Source: Martinezella dioscoreae (GTDB taxonomy: Bacteria > Pseudomonadota > Alphaproteobacteria > Rhizobiales > Rhizobiaceae). From it: DNA of 64,000 nt. The position numbers were made by a program, and so were the translations under genes. The notes beneath the pieces were generated by a model. That model did no database searches. It was not told the DNA's origin and saw only the letters and a program-made list of their open reading frames with translations. The stretch is from the NCBI RefSeq assembly GCF_009176305.1, contig NZ_BLAJ01000004.1, positions 712,834 to 776,833 on the forward strand, given 5' to 3'. This document shows positions 16,724 through 25,526 of the stretch, piece by piece; position 1 is the stretch's first letter; every line of letters begins with the position of its first letter.

Positions 16724-18036
16724 TGTCCCACGCCTTCATGTCGCCACCGAACGCAGCCCGCTTTGTGCTGAGCAATGCTACCATCCCAGCCTTGACGCTC
16801 TCCGGCCTTGCGGCGCCCTCGAGTGAGGGCCTGGTCAAGGTCGATATCGTCGTCGCCGATGGCCTTGTCAGCGACATCGTCGCGCCTGGAACCGCGCCGG
16901 CCGAGTATCCCCGAGTGGATATGCGCGATGGCATGGTCTGGCCGACATTCGTCGACATGCACACCCATCTCGACAAGGGGCACATCTGGGAACGCCGGCC
17001 GAACCCGGACGGCAGTTTCATAGGTGCGCTCGATGCAGTGCGGACCGACCGCGAGGCTAACTGGTCGGCCGACGACGTGCGCAAGCGCATGGAATTCTCG
17101 CTGCGCTCGGCTTATGCCCACGGCACCGGTCTGATCCGCACCCACCTCGATTCCTTGGCGCCGCAGCATCGCATCTCCTTCGAGGTCTTCGCCTCGGTCC
17201 GCGAGGCGTGGAAGGACAAGATCGCGCTACAGGCCGTCGCCCTCTTTCCGCTCGACAGCATGGTAGACGATGCCTTCTTTGCCGATCTGCTCCGTGTCGT
17301 TCGCGACACCGGCGGCCTGATGGGCGGTGTGACGCAGTTGAACCCGGAACTCGACGCGCAGCTGAACAAGCTTTTCCGCGCAGCCGCCGATAACGGCCTC
17401 GACATCGATCTGCATGTCGACGAAACCGAGGACAAGGAGGTGCTGACGTTGAAGGCCATCGCCGAGGCCGTGCTTCGCAACGGTTTTACCGGAAAGGTGA
17501 CCGCCGGCCATTGCTGCTCGCTTGCCCGACAGGATGAGAATATTGCCCGCGCCACAATCGATCTCGTCGCCAAGGCCGGGATCTCCATCGTTTCGCTGCC
17601 GATGTGCAACATGTATCTGCAGGACCGTCACGCCGGGCGCACGCCGCGCTGGCGCGGCGTCACCCTGCTGCACGAACTTGCCGCGGCCGGCGTGCCAACC
17701 GCCGTCGCGTCCGACAATACCCGCGACCCATTCTACGCCTATGGCGATCTCGATCCGGTCGAGGTGTTCCGCGAGGCCGTGCGCATCCTGCATCTCGACC
17801 ATCCGCTGGATACGGCTGCGAGGGTCATCACCACCTCGCCCGCGGAGATACTTGGCCGCCCGGATATCGGGCACATAGCCGTCGGCAGCCCGGCCGACCT
17901 CGTGCTTTTCAGCGCAAGGCGCTGGAGCGAATTCCTTTCCCGTCCGCAGTCCGATCGCGTCGTCCTTCGCAAGGGCAAGGTGATCGATCGCAGCCTGCCG
18001 GATTATCGCGAACTCGACAGCGTCATTGGAGCCTGA
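16723..18036 (+). CDS. Amidohydrolase, cytosine deaminase-like
   Basis: 437 residues of the amidohydrolase superfamily. Metal and active-site motifs: DMHTHLDKGHIW (first HxH) near residue 83, DIDLHVDETED near 227, TAGHCCSL near 262 and ASDNTRDPF near 330. The order and spacing are those of cytosine/creatinine/isoguanine deaminases (CodA-like). It should hydrolytically deaminate a cyclic amidine-type substrate in the cytoplasm. Its placement directly behind an importer suggests the transported compound is its substrate. Cytosine itself is not certain: the DKGH extension differs from the CodA pattern I remember. Confidence 0.82.
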   Translation: MSHAFMSPPNAARFVLSNATIPALTLSGLAAPSSEGLVKVDIVVADGLVSDIVAPGTAPAEYPRVDMRDGMVWPTFVDMHTHLDKGHIWERRPNPDGSFIGALDAVRTDREANWSADDVRKRMEFSLRSAYAHGTGLIRTHLDSLAPQHRISFEVFASVREAWKDKIALQAVALFPLDSMVDDAFFADLLRVVRDTGGLMGGVTQLNPELDAQLNKLFRAAADNGLDIDLHVDETEDKEVLTLKAIAEAVLRNGFTGKVTAGHCCSLARQDENIARATIDLVAKAGISIVSLPMCNMYLQDRHAGRTPRWRGVTLLHELAAAGVPTAVASDNTRDPFYAYGDLDPVEVFREAVRILHLDHPLDTAARVITTSPAEILGRPDIGHIAVGSPADLVLFSARRWSEFLSRPQSDRVVLRKGKVIDRSLPDYRELDSVIGA

Positions 18037-18037
18037 C

Positions 18038-19447
18038 ATGCCGGATTATCAGCGCATCAAGAAAGAACTCGAAGGCATCGCCGTCGAAGACAACCCGGCG
18101 CTGGTGCGCCAGAAAAGCCGTGACTTCTACTGGTATTCGCCGATCCTGAAGGCCCAGCTCGACAATGTCACGGCCGATCTCGTCGTCACTCCGAAGACCG
18201 AGGAAGAGGTGATCCGCACGTTGAAGGTCGCCTATGCGCATGACGCTCCCGTCACGCCGCGCGGCGCCGGCACCGGCAATTACGGCCAGGCCATGCCGCT
18301 TTCCGGCGGCATCGTGCTCAATCTCGCCGCCATGAACACGATCAAGGAGATCCATCCCGGCCGCGTTGTTTGCGAGCCCGGCATCGTCATTGCCGAGCTC
18401 GATCGCCAGACCAAGGCCCATTCGGGCCAGGAGCTGCGCTTCCATCCCTCGACGGCACAAACTGCGACGATCGGCGGCTTCATTGCCGGCGGCTCCGGCG
18501 GTGTCGGCTCGATCACCTGGGGCGGGCTGCGCGATCTCGGCAACATCTTGCGCCTTCGCGTCGTGACGATGGAGGCGGAGCCCCGCACGCTCGATCTCAC
18601 CGGCTGGGACCTGACCAAGGTCAGCCATGCCTACGGCACCAACGGCATCATCACCGAAATCGAAATGCCCTTGGCGCCGGCCTATGATTGGATCGACGTG
18701 CTGGTCGGCTATGACGACTTCATGGATGCAGTGCGCTTTTCAGACGCGCTTGCCAAATGCAACGGCATTCTGGTCAAGGAAATCGCCCCGATCGCCGCCC
18801 CCATTCCGTACGAATATTTCAGCCGCCACAAGCCCTATATCCGCCAAGGGCAGTCGATCGTGGCATTGATGATCGCACCGCATTCGATGGACCCATTCGT
18901 CGCCTTCACCATGCACCAGAAGGGCGAGATCACCTTCCGCTCCGACAAGGTGGAGAGCATGAAGGGCATTCCGCACGCCTATGAGCTCGCCTGGAACCAC
19001 ACGACGCTGCGTGCCATCAAGGTCGATCCCAACATCACGTATCTGCAGGTGCAGTATCCGGGGCCGGATCATGTCGCCAAAGTTCAGAAGATGGTGGAGA
19101 TCTTTGGTGACGAGGTGCCCGGTCATCTCGAATTCATCAAGTTCGACGGGCAGATCCAATGCTCCGGACTGCCCCTCGTGCGCTACACTTCCGAGGCACG
19201 GCTCGAAGAGATCATTAGGATTCACCAGGATCACGGCTGCCCGATCTTCAATCCGCACCGCTATACGCTGGAGGAAGGCGGCATGAAGCAGACCGATGCC
19301 GTCCAGCTTGCCTTCAAGAAGGAAACCGACCCTAAGGGCCTGCTCAATCCCGGCAAGATGATTGCCTGGGACGATCCAAATTTCGACTTCAAATCCGGCA
19401 AGAACTACCTCTTCCCCGGCCTTGCCGCGCTGATGGAGGCCTCATGA
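18038..19447 (+). CDS. FAD-linked oxidase, GlcD/VAO family
   Basis: 469 residues. The FAD-binding PCMH domain spans about 25-215 with the pyrophosphate loop PRGAGTGNYGQAMPLSGG and GGFIAGGSGGVGSITWGG; a C-terminal substrate/cap region follows to CPIFNPHRYTLEEGG and ends with LLNPGKMIAW, as in GlcD-type dehydrogenases. It should oxidise an alpha-hydroxy acid or other C-O/C-N bond, passing electrons from FAD to an acceptor. The ATG at 18038 begins one base after the amidohydrolase stop; its own stop overlaps the next gene as ATGA. Substrate unknown; context suggests an intermediate formed after deamination. Confidence 0.85.
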   Translation: MPDYQRIKKELEGIAVEDNPALVRQKSRDFYWYSPILKAQLDNVTADLVVTPKTEEEVIRTLKVAYAHDAPVTPRGAGTGNYGQAMPLSGGIVLNLAAMNTIKEIHPGRVVCEPGIVIAELDRQTKAHSGQELRFHPSTAQTATIGGFIAGGSGGVGSITWGGLRDLGNILRLRVVTMEAEPRTLDLTGWDLTKVSHAYGTNGIITEIEMPLAPAYDWIDVLVGYDDFMDAVRFSDALAKCNGILVKEIAPIAAPIPYEYFSRHKPYIRQGQSIVALMIAPHSMDPFVAFTMHQKGEITFRSDKVESMKGIPHAYELAWNHTTLRAIKVDPNITYLQVQYPGPDHVAKVQKMVEIFGDEVPGHLEFIKFDGQIQCSGLPLVRYTSEARLEEIIRIHQDHGCPIFNPHRYTLEEGGMKQTDAVQLAFKKETDPKGLLNPGKMIAWDDPNFDFKSGKNYLFPGLAALMEAS

Positions 19448-20025
19448 AGGTTCTCGTCCTTCATTCCCATCCGGTCGAGGAAAGTTTTGGTGGCGCGCTG
19501 CATCGCCAGACCGTCGAGAGCCTGAAACGTACTGGACACGACGTCGACGACTGCAACCTCTATGCCGAGGGCTTCGATCCCGTGCTCTCGCGCCACGACC
19601 GGCTGATCTATCACGACTATCCCGAAAATACCGAGACGCTCAAACCCTATGTCGAGCGGCTGGAACGCACCGAGGCGCTTGTGATCGTCACTCCGGTCTG
19701 GAACTTCGGCTTTCCGGCTATCCTCAAGGGTTATTTCGACCGAGTCTGGCTTCCGGGCGTTTCCTTCGAACTCGTCAACGGCAAGGTGCGCTCGAAGCTG
19801 CAGCATATCCGCAAACTCGGCGCGGTCTTGACCTATGGCGCCGATCCATTCCGTGCCTTCATTGCGGGCAACCCGCCGAAGAAGATCGTCAAGCGCGTGC
19901 TGCGCGCGCAGATCAAGCCTTTCGCCCCGGTGATCTTCCTCGCCCACTACGACATGAACCGCTCGACGGAAGGTTCCCGCAGCCAGTTTCTGACGAAGGT
20001 CGGCCGCGAGATGGAGCGATTTTAA
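19444..20025 (+). CDS. NAD(P)H:quinone oxidoreductase-like flavoprotein (flavodoxin-like fold)
   Basis: 193 residues starting MKVLVLHSHPVEESFGGAL, the beginning of the KefF/MdaB/NQO1-like flavodoxin-fold family, with VIVTPVWNFGFPAILKGYFD (the conserved P.W...P..LK...D segment) near residue 80-98. Likely FMN/FAD-dependent two-electron reductase in the cytoplasm. Start overlaps the FAD-oxidase stop by 4 bases, so the two redox proteins are translationally coupled and may act on consecutive steps or share electrons. Last gene of the operon; a strong hairpin lies downstream. Confidence 0.8.
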   Translation: MKVLVLHSHPVEESFGGALHRQTVESLKRTGHDVDDCNLYAEGFDPVLSRHDRLIYHDYPENTETLKPYVERLERTEALVIVTPVWNFGFPAILKGYFDRVWLPGVSFELVNGKVRSKLQHIRKLGAVLTYGADPFRAFIAGNPPKKIVKRVLRAQIKPFAPVIFLAHYDMNRSTEGSRSQFLTKVGREMERF

Positions 20026-20104
20026 ACGCGGCTCTTTCCAGCGGCCAGAATGACCGCGACCGCCCAACGGTCGACTCCAGAAAATGCCGGACGACACCTA
20101 ACGA

Positions 20105-20204
20105 TAGAGCATTTCCAGGAAAAACGCGCAGCCATTTTCCGTCCGGAATGCGTTTGGAAACAAGAAGATAGAGCGTTTCCGAGATTCGCGAAAAGCGGAA
20201 ATGC
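20105..20204 (+). repeat. Rhizobial palindromic repeat, copy A (about 100 bp)
   Basis: Begins TAGAGCATTTCCAGGAAAA and ends GCGGAAATGC. The same architecture recurs at 29714-29815 and, inverted and partial, at 33391-33445; a short 5' fragment (AGAGCAATTCCTGG) is at about 20383-20396. Two hairpins are predicted: GCATT..CC with GGAATGC, and CGTTTCCG with CGGAAA(T)G. I recall this as an abundant intergenic element in Rhizobium and Agrobacterium. It occupies part of the 384-base non-coding stretch 20026-20409. Confidence 0.75.
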
Positions 20205-20320
20205 ACTCGGCCGATGGAGTCAATCCACAACACGTGACGGACTGCCGGCCCGATATTTTCCAACCGGAAAGCATGCAATTGGGCGGTGTTCCGGCTTGGG
20301 GCGAACTTCGATCCGCCTGT

Positions 20321-20360
20321 GCGGTTTGGGGGAATGACGGATCGCATTCCCCCAAACCGC
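20321..20360. terminator. Bidirectional hairpin between convergent genes
   Basis: Perfect 16-bp stem GCGGTTTGGGGGAATG / CATTCCCCCAAACCGC with an 8-base loop, lying between the plus-strand quinone reductase gene and the minus-strand BA14K-like gene. No long T-run follows on either side, so it may act as a factor-assisted terminator or message stabiliser rather than a classic intrinsic terminator. Confidence 0.6.
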
Positions 20361-20409
20361 TTCAATAATCATCGAAAGCTTAAGAGCAATTCCTGGAAAG
20401 GCGGAAGAG

Positions 20410-20712
20410 CTAGTTGTTCAAAGCGCCGCCGATAATGGCGCCGAGCGCGAAGGCCGCGGCGGGATACCAAAGACCATCGCTGTGACGGCGGTAGCCCGGG
20501 CGGCGATCACGGTAACCTCTGTAGCCATGATAGTAACCCGAACGGTCCTTACCCCGATAGGGCCCCCATCCAGGGCGTCCCGGTCCCCGAGGCGGCATCT
20601 TGCGATGAACTTCGTCGGGACGATCGCGATGATGACGGGGCCATTCCTGCGCGTTGGCGAAGGGCGCTGCCAGCGTTACGGCAGCCATGGCGAGAACAAA
20701 GATCTTTTTCAT
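20410..20712 (-). CDS. Small secreted Arg/Tyr/Gly-rich protein, BA14K-like without the C-terminal Cys part
   Basis: 100 residues. Signal peptide 1-21 (MKKIFVLAMAAVTLAAPFANA), then a basic RHHRDRP...GYYHGYRGYRDRRPGYRRHS region and a C-terminal WYPAAAFALGAIIGGAL segment. The last two features are shared with BA14K-family surface/lectin-like proteins of rhizobia and brucellae, but those continue with a Cys-containing C-terminal motif that is missing here. A strong GGAAGGAAG ribosome site precedes the ATG. Probably periplasmic or outer-surface; function unknown. Confidence 0.7.
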   Translation of the reverse strand: MKKIFVLAMAAVTLAAPFANAQEWPRHHRDRPDEVHRKMPPRGPGRPGWGPYRGKDRSGYYHGYRGYRDRRPGYRRHSDGLWYPAAAFALGAIIGGALNN

Positions 20713-20902
20713 TGGGCTTCCTTCCTTTTCATCAGGAAACCTTAGTAATCTTAAGGTGAACAGAACGTTAACGCATTGCTACCTTAAATAGCTGGATTGC
20801 ACGGAATATCTCAGAGATCCATCCGGCTCGTCGGCCCTCAGAGCATCGTCAAAGTGGGCCGAATATGCGCATGCTTCAACCGGATCGGTGATATGGCAAA
20901 AC

Positions 20903-22321
20903 CTAGACGCCGGCCGACTGGCGTAACGGTGTGGCCACTTCCGCATCCCGACGCTTGACGGCCTCGATATCGCGATAGGCATTGGCCGGATGGGTCACCG
21001 GCAGATAAGGTCCCTCGCCGAAGAGCTTTTCGCGCAAGGTGCCCGGACGATAGGCGGTCGGATACACTCCGCGCTTCTGTAGTTCCGGAACAAGCAGATC
21101 GACCGCCGCCTCGAAGCTGTCGGGTGTTACCGCATAAGCGAGATTGAAGCCATCGATGTCCGTCTCTTCGGCCCATTCCTGCAGGATGTCGGCGATAGTC
21201 GAGGGCGACCCGACGAATACGGGACCTGTTCCGCCGATCCCACCCCATTTGGCGAGTTCCTCGACCGTCCAGGCCCGGTCCTTGCCGCCGAAGTTCTCGA
21301 TCATCGAGACGATCGCATTGGTCTCGACCTTCTTCAATTCGTCGGTCGGCGCATATTGGCCGAAATCGATGCCGCTCCAGCCAGACATGAATACGAGCGA
21401 GCCGTCATAGGAGGCATAGCTCTGATATTCCTCGAAGAGCTGCTGGGCCTTTGCGTCGGTCTCCGCGATGATCAGTGTCGTGAGATTATAGATCAGCACC
21501 TTCCGTGGATCGCGGCCAGCAGCCGCAGCCCTCTGCCTGATATCGGCGACATAGGCGCGCAGAAGGCTCTTGGTCGGAGCCGCGACGAACACGCATTCAG
21601 CATGGCCGGCCGCGAAGGCCTTACCAGGCCCCGATGCGCCTGCCTGATAAAGCACGGGCGTCCGCTGCGGCGATGGCTCGCAGAGATGGTAGCCTGGAAC
21701 ATCGAAATACTTGCCTTTGTGGCCGATCTCGTGGACCTTGGTAGGATCGGTGAAAATGCCGCGCTCGGCATCGCGCAGCACGGCGCCCTCCTCCCAGCTT
21801 CCTTCGAAAAGCTTGTAGAGGACCTCCACATATTCGGCGGCGACCTCATAGCGGTTGTCATGGGTCTTCAGGCCGCCCTGACCGACGTTCTTCGCGCCGC
21901 TCTCCAGATAGGAGGTCACGATATTCCAGCCGACACGGCCCTTGGTGTGATGATCAGCGGTGGCGAGCCGGCGGGCAAACGTGTAAGGATGCTCGAAAGA
22001 GGTGGAGGCGGTTATTCCTATGCCGAGATGTTGGGTCGCAAGCGCGATCGGCGCCGCGAGCTGAATCGGATCATTGACCGGTATCTGCGCGGCCTGCTCG
22101 ATTGCATGGTAATTCGAGCCCTTGTAGACATCGTAATAGCCGATGACGTCGGCGATGAATATGCCGTCGAAAATGCCGCGCTCCAGCGTCCGCGCCAGAT
22201 CCTGCCAATAGTCCAAATCCTTGTATTTCCACGACTTATCGCGCGGATGCCTCCATAGCCCCGGGGACTGATGCGCGACGCAATTCATGTCGAACGCGTT
22301 GAATCGAATATGCCTTGTCAT
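20903..22321 (-). CDS. FMNH2-dependent monooxygenase, NtaA/SnaA/DszA family
   Basis: 472 residues of the bacterial luciferase-like superfamily. The opening MTRHIRFNAFDMNCVAHQSPG followed by LWRHPRDKSWKYKDLDYW, and WNIVTSYLESGAKNVG near residue 155, are typical of nitrilotriacetate monooxygenase component A and its relatives, which use reduced FMN and O2 to cleave C-N or C-S bonds. A GGAG lies 6 bases before the ATG. No flavin reductase partner is adjacent, so FMNH2 would come from elsewhere. Monocistronic; substrate not predictable from the sequence. Confidence 0.88.
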   Translation of the reverse strand: MTRHIRFNAFDMNCVAHQSPGLWRHPRDKSWKYKDLDYWQDLARTLERGIFDGIFIADVIGYYDVYKGSNYHAIEQAAQIPVNDPIQLAAPIALATQHLGIGITASTSFEHPYTFARRLATADHHTKGRVGWNIVTSYLESGAKNVGQGGLKTHDNRYEVAAEYVEVLYKLFEGSWEEGAVLRDAERGIFTDPTKVHEIGHKGKYFDVPGYHLCEPSPQRTPVLYQAGASGPGKAFAAGHAECVFVAAPTKSLLRAYVADIRQRAAAAGRDPRKVLIYNLTTLIIAETDAKAQQLFEEYQSYASYDGSLVFMSGWSGIDFGQYAPTDELKKVETNAIVSMIENFGGKDRAWTVEELAKWGGIGGTGPVFVGSPSTIADILQEWAEETDIDGFNLAYAVTPDSFEAAVDLLVPELQKRGVYPTAYRPGTLREKLFGEGPYLPVTHPANAYRDIEAVKRRDAEVATPLRQSAGV

Positions 22322-22542
22322 GCCAGCTCCGGACGAATGAGACCGCCGATCAGGCTAGGGGCAGGAATGCTATTCGAAAAGTAAACGCATAATGTCTATA
22401 TACTCTATGGAGAAATATTTTTCCCGTCGCTTGCCCGCAATCCGCTATTCAATGCCTGGATTGGTGAGCGATTGGCAGGCTTGATCTAAAGAGCAGCGTT
22501 GTATGCAGACCATGTCGGTGGCGCGATCCGGAAACCTCCGGC

Positions 22543-23073
22543 TCAGACCTGGCCAATGCCGCTTAGCCCGATCAACGCGCCAATGCCCAGAACGATGAGC
22601 GGATGGACGCGCGTCGTCGAAAGAACAAATGCGCCGGCTGCCGCTATGGCCGCCAGAATCCAGCCCTGAGTTGATGCCTCGGTGATGACGACCGCGCTGG
22701 CGGTGACGAGCCCGGCGGTCATCGGCACCAGCCCGGCCTGGACGATCCTTCGCCACGGCCTGTCCTTGAAACGGTTCCAGAGATGGAGCACCAGATAGGT
22801 CAGCACCGAAGAAGGCCCAAACTTTGCCACCGAAGTCACCAGCACTCCAGCCCATCCGGCAACGTGCCAGCCGACCAGGGGCACGACCATTAGGTTCGGA
22901 CCGGGAGCTGCCTGCGCCAAGGCGAACAGCGCACCGAATTCCTGCGCCGTCATCCAATGCTGCACATCGACGATCTGACGATGCATTTCGGGGAGAATGG
23001 AATTGCCGCCGCCGAAGGCGAGCAGCGACAGCTGGGTGAAAATGATTGCGAGAGAAAGCAGGGTCGTGGTCAT
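22543..23073 (-). CDS. Chromate transporter family protein, second half-size subunit
   Basis: 176 residues, about five to six membrane segments, with the ChrA-domain signature LSLLAFGGGNSILPEMHRQI near residue 15-35 and LAQAAPGPNLM near 52-62. Short-chain CHR proteins occur as tandem pairs that together make one full ChrA. Its start overlaps the stop of the upstream half (23070) by 4 bases, so the two are coupled. Probable role: chromate (or another oxyanion) export at the inner membrane. Confidence 0.85.
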   Translation of the reverse strand: MTTTLLSLAIIFTQLSLLAFGGGNSILPEMHRQIVDVQHWMTAQEFGALFALAQAAPGPNLMVVPLVGWHVAGWAGVLVTSVAKFGPSSVLTYLVLHLWNRFKDRPWRRIVQAGLVPMTAGLVTASAVVITEASTQGWILAAIAAAGAFVLSTTRVHPLIVLGIGALIGLSGIGQV

Positions 23074-23636
23074 GCTTCAAGCTTCCAAATGGCGATGATA
23101 CCGAGAGGTGCCAGAACCAGCATGGTCGGCAACAAGGGCAGCCCGACCACGGCGATGGCGGCAAAGCAAATGGCGGCAATGACCAGGGCGACAGGCCTGC
23201 GGCGCAGCGGCAGGATGATCTTGACGGCCATCGAGATCAGCAGACCGGCCGCGGCGGCGGCAAGGCCTGCAAACATGTGCTGGATGCGTGGATCGCTGTT
23301 GAACTGATCATACACGACGCCAAGGCTGATCACGATCGCCGTCGGCGCGACAATGAGGCCAAGGAGCGCCGAAAATGCCCCCGCCACGCCCTGAAACTTG
23401 GAGCCGATCGCAACCGCCATATTGATGATATTGCCGCCGGGCAGGAACTGACACAGCCCGAGCAGTTCGGTGAACTCCTCCCCAGTCAACCACTTGCGAT
23501 CCTCGACCACCATGCGGCGTGCGAGCGGCAGAACCCCGCCAAAACCAATGAGGCCGAGTTTGAAAAAGCCGAAGAAGAGCTCCGCGACCGCTGGTCCTTC
23601 GCGTTGATCAGCATTGGAATGAGAAATAGCGTCCAT
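23070..23636 (-). CDS. Chromate transporter family protein, first half-size subunit
   Basis: 188 residues with the ChrA-domain pattern FFKLGLIGFGGVLPLARRMV near residue 25-45 and LGLCQFLPGGNIINMAV near 65-80. It is the upstream partner of the half-size protein at 22543 and the two open frames overlap by 4 bases. Divergent from a LysR regulator across about 100 bases that contain a clear dyad, so expression is probably LysR-controlled. Confidence 0.85.
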   Translation of the reverse strand: MDAISHSNADQREGPAVAELFFGFFKLGLIGFGGVLPLARRMVVEDRKWLTGEEFTELLGLCQFLPGGNIINMAVAIGSKFQGVAGAFSALLGLIVAPTAIVISLGVVYDQFNSDPRIQHMFAGLAAAAAGLLISMAVKIILPLRRRPVALVIAAICFAAIAVVGLPLLPTMLVLAPLGIIAIWKLEA

Positions 23637-23702
23637 GTCATGGCCTGTGTGTTTATGCCGAACAGGCGGTCAAAATAGGCTTTTACCGGTCATGCGTCCA
23701 AT

Positions 23703-23726
23703 ATATGGATTGAACAGTATCCATAT
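23703..23726. promoter_or_regulatory. LysR-type operator between chrA pair and LysR gene
   Basis: Perfect inverted repeat ATATGGAT (23703-23710) / ATCCATAT (23719-23726) with an 8-base spacer, 14 bases before the LysR ATG and 66 before the chromate transporter start. The T-N11-A shape inside an interrupted dyad in a divergent promoter region is typical of LysR recognition sites. Confidence 0.6.
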
Positions 23727-23740
23727 GTTTGAGATATGTC

Positions 23741-24658
23741 ATGATCGAACTTCGACACCTCCGTTATGCCGTAACCGTTGCCGATGAGGGCCATATGACC
23801 CGCGCTGCCGAAAGGCTCGGCATCCAGCAGCCACCGCTCAGCCAGCAGATAGCCAAGCTGGAGGCAATCGTCGGTGCATCGCTGTTCAAGCGCCTGCCGA
23901 GAGGTGTCGAGCTGACGGATGCGGGGCGGACGTTCATAGAGAGGGCGAGAACCATCCTCAACGATGTCGATCTTGCGATAGAGGCGACGAGACGCAATGC
24001 CCGCGGCGAGGAGGGAAGCCTCGCCATCGGCTTTACCAGTTCGGCGGCCTTTCATCCGCTGGTCAGCTCGGCCGTCCGCTCGCTCGGCGAGGCGTCACCG
24101 GATGTCGCGCTCAAGCTTGAGGAAGCCAGTACGCCCGATCTGATCGCCATGCTGCATTCCGGTCTTCTCGACGTCGCACTCGTGCGCTCTCCCGTTGCAC
24201 AGTCGAGCGGGCTGATAATTTCCCGAATTCTCGATGAAGAGATGCTGGTCGCTCTTCCAGATCGTCATCCCCTGGTGATAGCGAAAGGAGAGAAGCCTCG
24301 CCGCGCTCGATTGTCGGAGCTAGCAAACGAAGCTTTCATACTTTACCGCCGTCCCTCGGGGCCGGGGCTATATGACAGTATCATAGCGGCCTGCCTTGCC
24401 GCGGGCTTCAGCCCAAAAATACGTCATGAAGCTCCCCGGTTGCTGTCGACGCTCAGTCTGGTCGCCGCTGGTCTCGGAATCTCCATCATTCCAGGATCGA
24501 TCGCAGGGCTGGAGACGAGCGGCATCGCCTATCTGAGGCTTGACCCAGGAGACAATCTCGTGGCTCCCCTTTATCTCGCGCGAAAGGATGAGCAGCCAAG
24601 TGGCGCGCTGCAGCTATTCGCCGACATCGTTCAGCACGAGAAAGCCTCGATGAAATAG
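23741..24658 (+). CDS. LysR-type transcriptional regulator (CatR/BenM-like)
   Basis: 305 residues. The N-terminus MIELRHLRYAVTVADEGHMT with AAERLGIQQPPLSQQIAKLE is the wHTH of the CatM/BenM/CbnR subgroup; the effector domain begins about residue 92. A TTG at 23729 could add four residues, but would sit inside the dyad region; the ATG at 23741 is preferred. Probably controls the divergent chromate-transporter pair. Confidence 0.88.
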   Translation: MIELRHLRYAVTVADEGHMTRAAERLGIQQPPLSQQIAKLEAIVGASLFKRLPRGVELTDAGRTFIERARTILNDVDLAIEATRRNARGEEGSLAIGFTSSAAFHPLVSSAVRSLGEASPDVALKLEEASTPDLIAMLHSGLLDVALVRSPVAQSSGLIISRILDEEMLVALPDRHPLVIAKGEKPRRARLSELANEAFILYRRPSGPGLYDSIIAACLAAGFSPKIRHEAPRLLSTLSLVAAGLGISIIPGSIAGLETSGIAYLRLDPGDNLVAPLYLARKDEQPSGALQLFADIVQHEKASMK

Positions 24659-24748
24659 GGACGCTAAGCCGGCTATCCTCCTGTCAGGAAAGACCGACAG
24701 ACTTGTGCCTGATCCTCATGTCACACCATTCGACCACACCGATGCAGC

Positions 24749-25489
24749 CTAGAAGCTCAAAGTCGCATCCTTCCAAAGGCGAAATCCTCCGAGAAACGCA
24801 TTTTCGTTCTCGCCGATACGGCAGCCGGGGGGCAGTTCCTTGAGCTTTTCGGCATTGCCACCACCAATTACGATTTCATGCGGCAGCAAGGCCGCCCTCA
24901 ATCTTTCGACGATATCCTCGACCGACTGCCGCCATTTTTTCTTGCCGTATTTTTCAAGGCCCCGTTCTCCGATGAAGTCTTCGAACGTGCCCCGCTTCTT
25001 GTAAGGCAGATGGGCGAGTTCCATGGGCAGGCAAACGTGATTGGCAATCATCGCCGAACCCAATCCGGTACCGAGGCCGAGAAACAGCATATTGCCGTCC
25101 TTGTAGTTGCCGATTGCCTGCATCACGGCGTCATTGACAAGCCTGACCGGCTTGCCGAAAGCGGTGGAAAAGTCGAAATCCTGCCAGCCGCTGCCCAGAT
25201 TGTGCGGTTCCATGGCGGGTCTGTTGTTCGAAACCGGGCCTGGGTATCCCATGCCGATAACATCATATCGCCAATCGCTCGTCAGGTCCTTGACGGCCTG
25301 GACCATCTGCTTCGCCGACATTGCAGGCCCCGAGACGGCTGCCCGGCGGTCGCTACCGGAGCTGAGACGCATTTTGACATGCGAACCGCCGAGATCAATC
25401 GCCAAGACGATAAGCTCTTCTGTCGCAGCTGGTGCGGCGGCTTTCTTCAGTTTTACGTTCGTTTTGCGGCTCTCTAATGCCTGACTCAT
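24749..25489 (-). CDS. ppgK: Polyphosphate glucokinase (ROK family)
   Basis: 246 residues. Phosphate-binding VLAIDLGGSHVKMRLSSG near residue 30-47, the MGYPGPV segment near 80, LVNDA with catalytic Asp near 125 and FLGLGTGLGSAM near 145 give the ROK/PPGK pattern; the DLGGSHVK form and lack of a Zn-binding ROK CxCGxxGC motif point to polyphosphate glucokinase. It would phosphorylate glucose with polyphosphate and/or ATP. A long upstream open frame exists but protein-like sequence starts at the ATG at 25489. 37 bases downstream of the GH15 gene, in the same orientation, so it likely phosphorylates the glucose released by that enzyme. Confidence 0.85.
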   Translation of the reverse strand: MSQALESRKTNVKLKKAAAPAATEELIVLAIDLGGSHVKMRLSSGSDRRAAVSGPAMSAKQMVQAVKDLTSDWRYDVIGMGYPGPVSNNRPAMEPHNLGSGWQDFDFSTAFGKPVRLVNDAVMQAIGNYKDGNMLFLGLGTGLGSAMIANHVCLPMELAHLPYKKRGTFEDFIGERGLEKYGKKKWRQSVEDIVERLRAALLPHEIVIGGGNAEKLKELPPGCRIGENENAFLGGFRLWKDATLSF

Positions 25490-25526
25490 ATTCGTCCACT
25501 TTCTATCCGCACTGGCGCAAATCCTA

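Noticed and set aside
23070..23179. Frameshift splitting a single full-length chromate transporter gene
   Set aside because: The two halves overlap as ATGA, each has its own start and a complete ChrA domain, and half-size pairs are a known arrangement of the family.
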